NCBI GenBank assembly: GCA_025455285.1
Contig: JALOMU010000126.1
Span: 1 to 5,816 of the forward strand
Direction: 5' to 3'
From: Flavihumibacter sp.
Lineage (GTDB): Bacteria; Bacteroidota; Bacteroidia; Chitinophagales; Chitinophagaceae
Length of the DNA: 5,816 nucleotides
Part shown: positions 1 through 5,816 of the stretch, in pieces
How the letters are laid out: every line of letters starts with the position of its first letter
Position numbering within the stretch: position 1 is the first letter of the stretch
Made by a program: the position numbers and the translations under genes
The notes under the pieces: generated by a model
What the model was told of the DNA's origin: nothing
The model's database searches: none
Seen by the model: only the letters and a program-made list of their open reading frames with translations

Positions 1-36
1 CTGCCTGTAGATGGCGGTAACAGTATCAGCTATTAA
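1..36 (+). CDS. 3' end of an upstream gene, possibly a short-chain dehydrogenase/reductase (partial)
   Basis: Frame 1 is open from the window edge to a TAA at 34-36 and encodes LPVDGGNSISY. The other two forward frames stop almost at once. A hydrophobic-Pro-Val-Asp-Gly-Gly tail a few residues before the stop is typical of the C-terminus of classical short-chain dehydrogenases/reductases (SDR), where this strand and DGG turn close the Rossmann domain. If it is an SDR, a sugar-acid oxidoreductase (for example in glucuronate/mannonate metabolism) would fit a glucuronoxylan locus, but that is inference from context. Only 11 residues are visible, so both the coding status and the family are tentative. 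Confidence 0.45.
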   Translation: MPVDGGNSISY

Positions 37-80
37 TTGAATACCATCTTCTCAACTACTAACTGCCAAATAAAATAATC
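37..80 (+). other. Short intergenic gap upstream of the xylanase gene, no recognised promoter or terminator
   Basis: This is the longest non-coding gap in the window, at 44 bp. It is AT-rich, and the stretch just before the start codon is A-rich, as is common at Bacteroidota translation starts that lack a Shine-Dalgarno sequence. I looked for the Bacteroidota promoter pair (TTTG near -33, TAnnTTTG near -7) and for a hairpin followed by a T-run and found neither. The xylanase gene is therefore probably read through from the upstream gene, although a divergent promoter cannot be excluded. Confidence 0.4.
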
Positions 81-1205
81 ATGCAGAAAATCTTACATTT
101 TTTTGTCGCAGCTGTTACCTTATGGCTAATTACGAATAGCTGCAGTTCTTCCAAAACCAATTCAAGTATCAATAAAGGCCTTAAAGAAGCATACCGTTCC
201 GATTTTCTGATTGGAGCGGCGCTGAATACAGGACAAATTGAAGAAAGAAATGCCCAAAGCAACGCTTTGATCCTTTCCCAGTTCAATGCAGTGACACCAG
301 AAAATTGTATGAAAGCAGAACACATACATCCAGCATGGGATCGCTATGATTTCACAATTCCTGATAAACTTGTAGCCTATAGCCAGAAAAATAAGTTGAA
401 ATTGAATGGACACACGCTCATCTGGCATAGTCAATTACCCGCATTTGCGCGACGAATTCAAAGTGTGGATTCCTTCAAAACCTTTTTTGAAAATCATATC
501 AATACAGTAGCATCCCGATACAGCGGTAAAATCTTCTCCTGGGATGTAGTGAATGAAGCGCTGAATGAAGATGGCACACTACGTAATTCCATCTTCCTGC
601 AAAAACTGGGACCGGATTATATCATCGATGCCTTTCGTTTGGCAGAAAAAGCTTCACCAAATACCGAATTGTATTACAACGATTATAACAATGAGCAACC
701 CCAAAAAAGAGCTGGCTGTATTGAACTGGTAAAAAAAGTGCAGGCCACAGGTGTACGCATTGATGGCGTTGGCATCCAGGGGCACTGGCACCTGGGTAAA
801 GTTCCGTTTAAAGAAATTGAAGAAAGTATACTCGCCTATCATGAACTGGGTTTAAAAGTTATGATTACCGAACTGGATATTGAAGTATTACCACGTAATT
901 TCCAGGGAGCTGATGTGGCTCAGCGAGTGGCAATCGATCCTACACTGAATCCTTATGCCCAGGGAATTCCCGACAGTATACTCCAACAGCAAGCAAGCGA
1001 TTATGAAAACCTGTTCAACCTTTTCCTGAAGCATAAGGACAAAATCACCCGTGTAACATTTTGGGGGGTGGACGATGGCCAAAGCTGGCTCAATGGCTGG
1101 CCCGTATCAGGCAGAACCAATTACCCCCTGCTCTTCGATCGCCAGTTACAACCTAAACGTGCCTATCACAAACTGATGGGTTTAAAAAATAAGTCCCGCT
1201 CATGA
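81..1205 (+). CDS. GH10 endo-1,4-beta-xylanase, predicted lipoprotein
   Basis: This is a family GH10 retaining endo-xylanase that hydrolyses internal beta-1,4 bonds of the xylan backbone to give xylo-oligosaccharides. Of its 374 residues, about 1-20 form a short basic/hydrophobic export signal ending before Cys21, which is followed by a Ser-rich stretch. This suggests signal peptidase II cleavage and lipid anchoring, although Thr-Asn-Ser before the Cys is a relaxed lipobox. A single (beta/alpha)8 catalytic domain fills about residues 33-368. Visible GH10 signatures are ENCMKAE (74-80, subsite binding), HTLIWH (111-116), WDVVNE (154-159) with Glu159 as acid/base, ITELD (262-266) with Glu264 as nucleophile, and TFWGVDDGQSWL (326-337). 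The 105-residue spacing between the two Glu residues is normal and no carbohydrate-binding module is present. The ATG at 81 is chosen because it yields the export signal. Its stop overlaps the next start (ATGA), indicating co-translation with the transporter. The acidic residues of known surface-lipoprotein export signals are not evident after Cys21, so it may face the periplasm. Confidence 0.96.
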   Translation: MQKILHFFVAAVTLWLITNSCSSSKTNSSINKGLKEAYRSDFLIGAALNTGQIEERNAQSNALILSQFNAVTPENCMKAEHIHPAWDRYDFTIPDKLVAYSQKNKLKLNGHTLIWHSQLPAFARRIQSVDSFKTFFENHINTVASRYSGKIFSWDVVNEALNEDGTLRNSIFLQKLGPDYIIDAFRLAEKASPNTELYYNDYNNEQPQKRAGCIELVKKVQATGVRIDGVGIQGHWHLGKVPFKEIEESILAYHELGLKVMITELDIEVLPRNFQGADVAQRVAIDPTLNPYAQGIPDSILQQQASDYENLFNLFLKHKDKITRVTFWGVDDGQSWLNGWPVSGRTNYPLLFDRQLQPKRAYHKLMGLKNKSRS

Positions 1206-2641
1206 ACACCACCAATCAACGGTTATCAATAACCGAAAAGCTGGGATATAGCCTGGGAGACCTGGCCGCCAACCTGGTCTTTCAGACCCTTATGACCTAT
1301 CTCGCTTATTTTTATACCGACATCTATGGATTGGAAACGCAACACGCTTCCGCAATCATCCTGGCAGTGGGATTGATTGCCGCATTTGCCTTTAATCCAA
1401 TTATTGGAGCTATTGCTGATCGTACGGTTTCCAGGTGGGGTAAATTTCGTCCATGGATCCTGCTAACAGCAATTCCACTTGGCGTTATGTCCTTACTAGC
1501 CTTCAGCACACCCGATTTTTCCTATAAAGGCAAACTGATTTATGCCGCTATCACCTATACCTTGTTGTTATTACTCTACGCAGCAAACAACCTGCCCTAC
1601 TCTGCACTGAGTGGAGTAATAACCGGAGACATGAAAGAGCGCAACAGTCTTTCCTCCTATCGGTTTGTTGCAGTGATGTTCGCACAGTTTTTTGTGCAGG
1701 TATTTATGTTACCCATTATTGAATCTGCCGGTAAAGGAAATAAGGCGGCTGGAATTGAAACTGTCATGACCTGGCTTGCCATTATAGGTACGGTATTATT
1801 GCTTATAACATTTATCAGCACCCGAGAACGAATCGTTCCAAAACCAGAACAAAAATCGAGCGTGGCGCAGGATCTCAAGGACCTTTCTTCAAACAGGCCC
1901 TGGTTACTAATGTTATTGCTCACCACCCTTGTATTTATCACCCTTGCGATGAAAGGTGGCTCTTATGTTTACTATTTCAAAAACTATGTAAACAGTCAGG
2001 CGCTAACGGAATTCATCCAGCCAATCCTGAATGGTTTACAATCCATGGGAATAAATTTCTTTGGAGAAGACCCGGTATCAGCAGGTTTTGGCTTGTTTAA
2101 TGCAGGCGGTATTCTATTCATGATTGTAGGTATCATACTCTCCAAAGGGTTTGCAGATAAATATGGCAAGCGCGATGTATTTGGTTGGGCACTTTTTATT
2201 TCAACACTATTTATCCTGTTCTTTTATTTTTATCCACCGGATGCTATCGGTTTGATATTTGGGTCACAAATATTGCATGGATTTATTTATGGCCTTACCA
2301 TTCCCCTGCTCTGGGCCATGATCGCAGATGTTGCAGATTACAGTGAATGGAAAACCAACCGCCGTGCAACAGCGATAATTTTTTCGGCAATGATGGTTGG
2401 GTTAAAAGTGGGACTCAGTGTTGGCAGCGCACTGGTTACCTGGATTCTTGGTTTATACCACTATCAGGCCAACAGCGATGCCGCTCAAACTGCTACCGCA
2501 GTGAATGGAACTAAACTTTTGGTAAGTATTTATCCTTCCATTCCCTTTTTTATAGGTATTGGGCTTTTGTTTTTTTACGAGATCAATAAGTCGATGGAAA
2601 ACCAGATTGAAAACGAGCTTAATCTACGAAGAACAACCTAA
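1202..2641 (+). CDS. GPH-family MFS symporter, probable xyloside/xylo-oligosaccharide importer
   Basis: This is an inner-membrane secondary transporter of the glycoside-pentoside-hexuronide:cation symporter (GPH, MelB/XynP-like) family. It is 479 residues with about 12 hydrophobic segments, the usual size. Family marks include the N-terminal KLGYSLGDLAANL (13-25), the cytoplasmic loop DRTVSRWGKFRPW (73-85; MFS motif-A equivalent between TM2 and TM3), NNLPYSALSGVITGD (129-143) and IADVADYSEWKTNRRATA (374-391) in the C-terminal half. A hydrophilic stretch at about 257-297, between the first and second helices of the C-terminal half, is longer than in MelB; I regard it as a common variation in Bacteroidota members. 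Both flanking genes encode xylan enzymes, and the downstream GH43 enzyme lacks a signal peptide, so the likely cargo is short xylo-oligosaccharides taken up with Na+ or H+. Substrate and coupling ion are inferred, not visible. The start shares ATGA with the xylanase stop, and the stop lies 8 bp before the next gene. Confidence 0.93.
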   Translation: MNTTNQRLSITEKLGYSLGDLAANLVFQTLMTYLAYFYTDIYGLETQHASAIILAVGLIAAFAFNPIIGAIADRTVSRWGKFRPWILLTAIPLGVMSLLAFSTPDFSYKGKLIYAAITYTLLLLLYAANNLPYSALSGVITGDMKERNSLSSYRFVAVMFAQFFVQVFMLPIIESAGKGNKAAGIETVMTWLAIIGTVLLLITFISTRERIVPKPEQKSSVAQDLKDLSSNRPWLLMLLLTTLVFITLAMKGGSYVYYFKNYVNSQALTEFIQPILNGLQSMGINFFGEDPVSAGFGLFNAGGILFMIVGIILSKGFADKYGKRDVFGWALFISTLFILFFYFYPPDAIGLIFGSQILHGFIYGLTIPLLWAMIADVADYSEWKTNRRATAIIFSAMMVGLKVGLSVGSALVTWILGLYHYQANSDAAQTATAVNGTKLLVSIYPSIPFFIGIGLLFFYEINKSMENQIENELNLRRTT

Positions 2642-2649
2642 TCGTAATT

Positions 2650-3678
2650 ATGGATATTCAACAACTCAAGCGTAAAGCGATTTCCCAACCATTGGTGGAG
2701 CATATATACACTGCAGATCCATCCGCTCATGTATTTAATGGAAGGATCTATATCTACCCCTCCCATGACGTGGAATCCAATATTCCCTTTGACGACCTGG
2801 GCAGTCATTTTGCGATGGAGGATTATCATGTATTGTCCATGGAACATCCCGGTGCAAAGGCAGTGGATCATGGTTGTGCCTTGCATCTTAACGATGTACC
2901 CTGGGCATCCCAACAGTTATGGGCACCCGACGCTACAGAAAAAAATGGGAACTATTATCTGTTTTTTCCGGCGAAGGATAAAAAAGGCATTTTTCGCATA
3001 GGGGTAGCAGTGAGTGAATCACCAGTGGGACCTTTCACTGCCCAACCGGCACCCATTAATAACAGTTTTTCCATCGACCCGGCTGTTTTTAAGGATAGCG
3101 ATGGCAGCTATTATATGTATTTTGGTGGTATATGGGGCGGACAATTGCAACGTTGGCGTACCGGGCAATTCAAGACTGAAGGAGAAGGTCCCTTTGCACA
3201 CCTTCCCGCAGACACCGAACCTGCTCTTTGCCCAAAAGTGGCCCGCCTGCGGGACGATTTGATGGAGTTTGCAGAGCCGCCACGCGATTTGCAGATCCTG
3301 GATGAAAATGCTCAGCCTTTATTGGAGGGAGATAAGGACAGGCGCTTCTTTGAAGCGAGCTGGATGCATACCTATAAGGGGAAATATTATTTTTCCTACT
3401 CTACCGGTGATACGCATTTCATTTGTTATGCTATTGGCGATTCACCTTACGGCCCTTTTACATATGCCGGCCGGATCCTGGAACCGGTGATTGGCTGGAC
3501 TTCCCATCATTCCATCTGTGAGTTTAATGGAAAATGGTATCTTTTCTACCACGATAGCAGTTTAAGTGAGGGTGTTACTCATTTAAGATCAGTTAAAGTT
3601 ACAGAGCTGAATCATGATGAAAATGGCCGGATTCAAACCATAGACCCTTATTCAAAAAAAACATTCCGGTTATGGTAA
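2650..3678 (+). CDS. GH43 (subfamily 1-like) beta-xylosidase / alpha-L-arabinofuranosidase, cytoplasmic
   Basis: This is an inverting glycoside hydrolase of family 43 expected to release xylose from xylo-oligosaccharides, with possible side activity on arabinofuranosyl groups. It has 342 residues in one five-bladed beta-propeller. The three acidic catalytic residues stand in their expected settings: Asp23 (general base, TADPSAHVF), Asp143 (pKa modulator, SIDPAVF) and Glu235 (general acid, FFEASWMH). Other conserved pieces are YIYPSHD (34-40), QLWAPDA (89-95), YFGGIWGGQLQR (157-168), FSYSTGDTHF (248-257) and GWTSHHSI (282-289). These match the GH43_1 pattern as I know it. There is no signal peptide or lipobox: the N-terminus is polar and charged, so the enzyme should act in the cytoplasm on what the upstream symporter imports. 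No accessory C-terminal domain is present. The ATG at 2650 lies 8 bp after the transporter stop and just upstream of the conserved VEHIYTADPS block. The last 7 bases overlap the next gene. The exact split between xylosidase and arabinofuranosidase activity cannot be read from sequence. Confidence 0.93.
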   Translation: MDIQQLKRKAISQPLVEHIYTADPSAHVFNGRIYIYPSHDVESNIPFDDLGSHFAMEDYHVLSMEHPGAKAVDHGCALHLNDVPWASQQLWAPDATEKNGNYYLFFPAKDKKGIFRIGVAVSESPVGPFTAQPAPINNSFSIDPAVFKDSDGSYYMYFGGIWGGQLQRWRTGQFKTEGEGPFAHLPADTEPALCPKVARLRDDLMEFAEPPRDLQILDENAQPLLEGDKDRRFFEASWMHTYKGKYYFSYSTGDTHFICYAIGDSPYGPFTYAGRILEPVIGWTSHHSICEFNGKWYLFYHDSSLSEGVTHLRSVKVTELNHDENGRIQTIDPYSKKTFRLW

Positions 3679-5552
3679 ATCGAATAACAGTTTTATTGTT
3701 ATTACTGATGGCAAGCTGGCAAAGCCAGTCGCAAATACGGCTGCCGCAGTTACTTTGTGACAGTATGATATTGCAATGCGACCAGCCTGTCCGACTTTGG
3801 GGATGGGCATCACCACAGGAAAAAATAACAGTGTCGTTTAACCGAAAAACAATTCGAACCCGTGCGGGATCAGATGGCAAATGGAAATTGGAACTCCCTG
3901 CCACAAAGGCTGGCGGACCTTATACCATTCACTTCCGGGGAAAGAATAACATAACACTCGAAGATGTTTTATTTGGTGACGTATGGTTTTGTAGTGGGCA
4001 GAGTAATATGGTTCATCAACTGAATATTCACGATGTTACCTATGCAGATGAAATCGCTACGGCGAATTTTCCCCAGATCCGACAATTCTGGATTCCGACA
4101 GCTACGAGCCTGGAGGGAGAAAAAGAGGATATAACTGCCGGTCATTGGGCGCCTGCAGTGGGAGAAGCTGTACTGACCTTTTCCGCAGTAGCTTATTTTA
4201 TGGCGAAAAAACTGCACCAGCAATATGGTGTTCCAGTTGGAATAATAAACGCAAGTGTAGGTGGAACACCGATAGAAGCCTGGACGGGCGGGCTACAATC
4301 ACCTCAGGCAAATGCAACTCCTACAAGACCTGAAAATCCTGATCAAAAACCGACGCCTCCTATCGATAAGGGAATGAATGAACCCTTGAAATGGTTTGAT
4401 CCAGCTTATGTTCCAAAAGGCTGGCGTTCCATTTTTGTTCCGGGTTATTGGGAAGACCAGGGTATTAAAGAGTTGAATGGGGTAGTTTGGTATCGTAAAG
4501 AAATCATGGTACCAGAAAACATGACTGGAAAAGCAGCCAGATTGTTTCTTGGTCGGATTGTGGATATGGATGAAGTTTACATCAATGGAAAAAAAATCGG
4601 ACAAACAACTTACCTGTACCCGCAACGCCGGTATGCTATCCCGCATGATCTATTACTTCCGGGAAAAAATCTGATTGTGGTTCGGGTAACCAACCAAAAT
4701 GGTAAAGGTGGTTTTGTTCCGGATAAACCTTATTGTCTTTTTTCCGGAATGGATACAATCGAGTTAACGGGTAAATGGGAGTATAAAGTTGGAGCGGCCT
4801 TTAAACCGATGGGTTCTTATTACGGTGGAGGAGGCAATAATCAAAACAAACCATCTGCCCTATACAATGCCATGGTAGCTCCGGTTATATTCTATACAAT
4901 CAAAGGTTTTTGCTGGTACCAGGGGGAATCCAATGCAGGTAGACCTATGGAATATGCTGCATTGTCCCGCAAGTTAATCAACCAATGGCGTAGTGCCTGG
5001 AATCTTGGCACCCTTCCTTTTTTATACGTTCAGCTACCAGGGTTCATGGAATACAATTACCTGCCTTCTGAAAGCAACTGGGCACTGATGCGGGAAGCAC
5101 AAATGGATGCATTGGATATTCCAAATACGGCAATGGCGGTAGCTATTGACCTGGGCGAATGGAATGATATACATCCGGATAATAAAAAAGATGTTGGTGA
5201 ACGACTGGCGCTGGCCGCGATGAAACTGGCCTATGGAGAGAAGATCGTTTACTCGGGACCGTTATATCGTACAGCCCGGGTTGAAGGCAATAAAATCATT
5301 TTGGAATTTGATCATACAGGAGGGGGGCTAATCACCAAAGATGGTGAAACGCCCGGTAATTTCGCCATTGCCGGAGCTGATAAGAAATTCGTCTGGGCTT
5401 CGGCCCGTATTGAAGGCAGTAGCGTGGTGGTTTCAAGTGACCAGGTTTCCAACCCCAAGTATGTACGTTATGCCTGGGCCGACAATCCCACTCAGCCGAA
5501 TCTCTATAATCGGGAGGGACTGCCTGCTTCCCCCTTTCGAACTGACCGTTAA
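3672..5552 (+). CDS. Secreted sialate-O-acetylesterase-family (SGNH) carbohydrate esterase with inserted beta-sandwich; probable acetyl-xylan esterase
   Basis: This is an SGNH-hydrolase esterase related to sialate 9-O-acetylesterases, 626 residues long. Residues 1-20 form a Leu-rich signal peptide with probable cleavage before Gln21, so it is exported to the periplasm or beyond. Residues of about 22-100 form a beta-rich N-terminal domain. The catalytic domain starts with VWFCSGQSNM (104-113; nucleophile Ser111) and continues with GIINASVGGTPIEAW (190-204). It is then interrupted by a Pro/Asn-rich linker (about 208-236) and an inserted beta-sandwich (about 240-365) resembling the sugar-binding domain of GH2 enzymes (FVPGYW, VVWYRKEI, DEVYINGKKIG). 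The fold resumes with SALYNAMVAP (396-405), FCWYQGESNAG (413-423) and the Asp/His block NDIHPDN (498-504; His501). A short beta-rich tail follows. No lesion is seen and the catalytic set is complete. 'Sialate' is only the family name: flanking xylan genes make de-acetylation of xylan or xylo-oligosaccharides the better guess. It overlaps the GH43 gene by 7 bp, in a different frame. Confidence 0.9.
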   Translation: MVNRITVLLLLLMASWQSQSQIRLPQLLCDSMILQCDQPVRLWGWASPQEKITVSFNRKTIRTRAGSDGKWKLELPATKAGGPYTIHFRGKNNITLEDVLFGDVWFCSGQSNMVHQLNIHDVTYADEIATANFPQIRQFWIPTATSLEGEKEDITAGHWAPAVGEAVLTFSAVAYFMAKKLHQQYGVPVGIINASVGGTPIEAWTGGLQSPQANATPTRPENPDQKPTPPIDKGMNEPLKWFDPAYVPKGWRSIFVPGYWEDQGIKELNGVVWYRKEIMVPENMTGKAARLFLGRIVDMDEVYINGKKIGQTTYLYPQRRYAIPHDLLLPGKNLIVVRVTNQNGKGGFVPDKPYCLFSGMDTIELTGKWEYKVGAAFKPMGSYYGGGGNNQNKPSALYNAMVAPVIFYTIKGFCWYQGESNAGRPMEYAALSRKLINQWRSAWNLGTLPFLYVQLPGFMEYNYLPSESNWALMREAQMDALDIPNTAMAVAIDLGEWNDIHPDNKKDVGERLALAAMKLAYGEKIVYSGPLYRTARVEGNKIILEFDHTGGGLITKDGETPGNFAIAGADKKFVWASARIEGSSVVVSSDQVSNPKYVRYAWADNPTQPNLYNREGLPASPFRTDR

Positions 5553-5583
5553 CCAAATTAATGGAGATACAAACAATATTGCA

Positions 5584-5816
5584 ATGAAAAAAATCGCATT
5601 GGCTACTATAGTATCCTTAGTGTGTTTCAGTTCAATAGCCCAACAGGAGGTGAAAATTGCTCCCCAAGGTTTTGATAGAGAAAACACCAGTATTGCAAAA
5701 GGAAAAATTGATACAATAGGGCAATCCCTCAATTTTGGTTTAGGCAACCTGGACAAGTTTGCCTGGGTGGGTGGTTTTTCATCTGCCCCCAACACCAAAA
5801 AACCGGAAGATTTAAT
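5584..5816 (+). CDS. CE1-type esterase (feruloyl/acetyl-xylan esterase-like), 5' part, with apparent internal in-frame deletion
   Basis: Seventy-seven codons are visible before the window ends, in an open frame running off the edge. Residues 1-19 are a signal peptide (MKKI, then a hydrophobic core, SIA before Gln20). Residues 21-45 (EVKIAPQGFD through GKIDTI) resemble the segment just after the signal peptide in secreted CE1 esterases of xylan loci. Residues 46-72 (GQSLNFGLGNLDKFAWVGG, then FSSAPNTK) resemble the segment that in those enzymes directly follows the nucleophile elbow GLSMGG. The two are joined directly at Ile45/Gly46 (about base 5718/5719). From family knowledge about 130 residues should lie between them, carrying the YTPPGY and LLHG region and the catalytic Ser; none is present. 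If real, the product lacks its nucleophile and is probably inactive. The ATG at 5584 is used because it gives the signal peptide; no Shine-Dalgarno at normal spacing precedes it. It lies 31 bp after the previous stop, so it should be the next operon gene. Confidence 0.82.
   Translation, partial: MKKIALATIVSLVCFSSIAQQEVKIAPQGFDRENTSIAKGKIDTIGQSLNFGLGNLDKFAWVGGFSSAPNTKKPEDL

Noticed and set aside
37..80. Possible Bacteroidota promoter before the xylanase gene (TTG near 38-40, TACTAACTG near 57-65)
   Set aside because: The -7 element should read TAnnTTTG and the match is poor; spacing alone is not enough to call a promoter.
1970..2092. Long hydrophilic stretch in the transporter (residues about 257-297), considered as an inserted domain
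   Set aside because: It is about 40 residues without a recognisable fold, and such loop variation occurs among GPH symporters of this phylum, so it is not evidence of a fusion.
4299..4646. A 115-codon open frame on the minus strand within the SGNH esterase gene
   Set aside because: The plus-strand frame shows conserved beta-sandwich and linker sequence here, while the antisense product is low in recognisable motifs and has no start context.
5553..5583. Possible terminator or separate promoter between the SGNH esterase and the CE1-like gene
   Set aside because: There is no hairpin with a T-run and no -33/-7 pair in the 31 bp gap. A GGAG at 5563-5566 is about 17 bases from the start codon, too far for a normal ribosome binding site.
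5433..5798. A 121-codon open frame on the minus strand across the end of the esterase gene and the CE1-like gene
   Set aside because: It lies antisense to two frames with clear signal peptides and family motifs, its translation shows no recognisable domain, and it would need to span a gene junction. It is a shadow frame.
1..5816. Mobile elements, CRISPR repeats, tRNA/rRNA genes, riboswitches
   Set aside because: On reading through I found no direct-repeat arrays, transposase motifs, terminal inverted repeats or RNA-gene signatures; almost the whole window is accounted for by coding sequence.

Overview
This window is a compact, one-strand xylan-degradation gene cluster from a Bacteroidota bacterium. 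A soil- or gut-type Chitinophagaceae/Sphingobacteriia/Prevotella-like lineage is possible, but the genus cannot be fixed from sequence alone. The phylum call rests on several points: moderate GC content; starts with no Shine-Dalgarno motif at usable spacing; signal peptides followed by Gln at the predicted cleavage site; and close resemblance of every product to families typical of Bacteroidota polysaccharide-utilisation loci.

Layout, all on the + strand: (i) 1-36, the last codons of an upstream gene whose tail looks like a short-chain dehydrogenase/reductase C-terminus; (ii) 81-1205, a GH10 endo-beta-1,4-xylanase with a lipoprotein-like signal; (iii) 1202-2641, a GPH-family (MFS) sugar:cation symporter; (iv) 2650-3678, a GH43 subfamily-1-like beta-xylosidase/arabinofuranosidase without a signal peptide; (v) 3672-5552, a secreted SGNH-type sialate-O-acetylesterase-like (probable acetyl-xylan) esterase with an inserted beta-sandwich; (vi) 5584 to the window end, the start of a secreted CE1 (feruloyl/acetyl-xylan esterase-like) gene. 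The genes overlap or sit 8-44 bp apart, with no visible terminator or internal promoter, so they are probably one transcription unit.

Inferred pathway: the exported esterases remove acetyl (and perhaps feruloyl) groups. The GH10 enzyme cuts the xylan backbone into xylo-oligosaccharides, the GPH symporter carries these across the inner membrane, and the leaderless GH43 enzyme finishes them to xylose/arabinose in the cytoplasm. No SusC/SusD pair lies in the window. From memory, the gene content recalls the Prevotella bryantii xyn cluster (GH10, GH43, symporter, esterase).

The most unusual point is the last gene. Its N-terminus and the sequence from residue 46 onward both look like one CE1 esterase family, but the roughly 130 residues that should lie between them, including the nucleophile elbow (GLSMGG), are missing with the reading frame kept. 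It is either a real in-frame internal deletion giving a catalytically dead protein, or an assembly error. The rest is a well-made but conventional xylan operon; I see no undescribed system.
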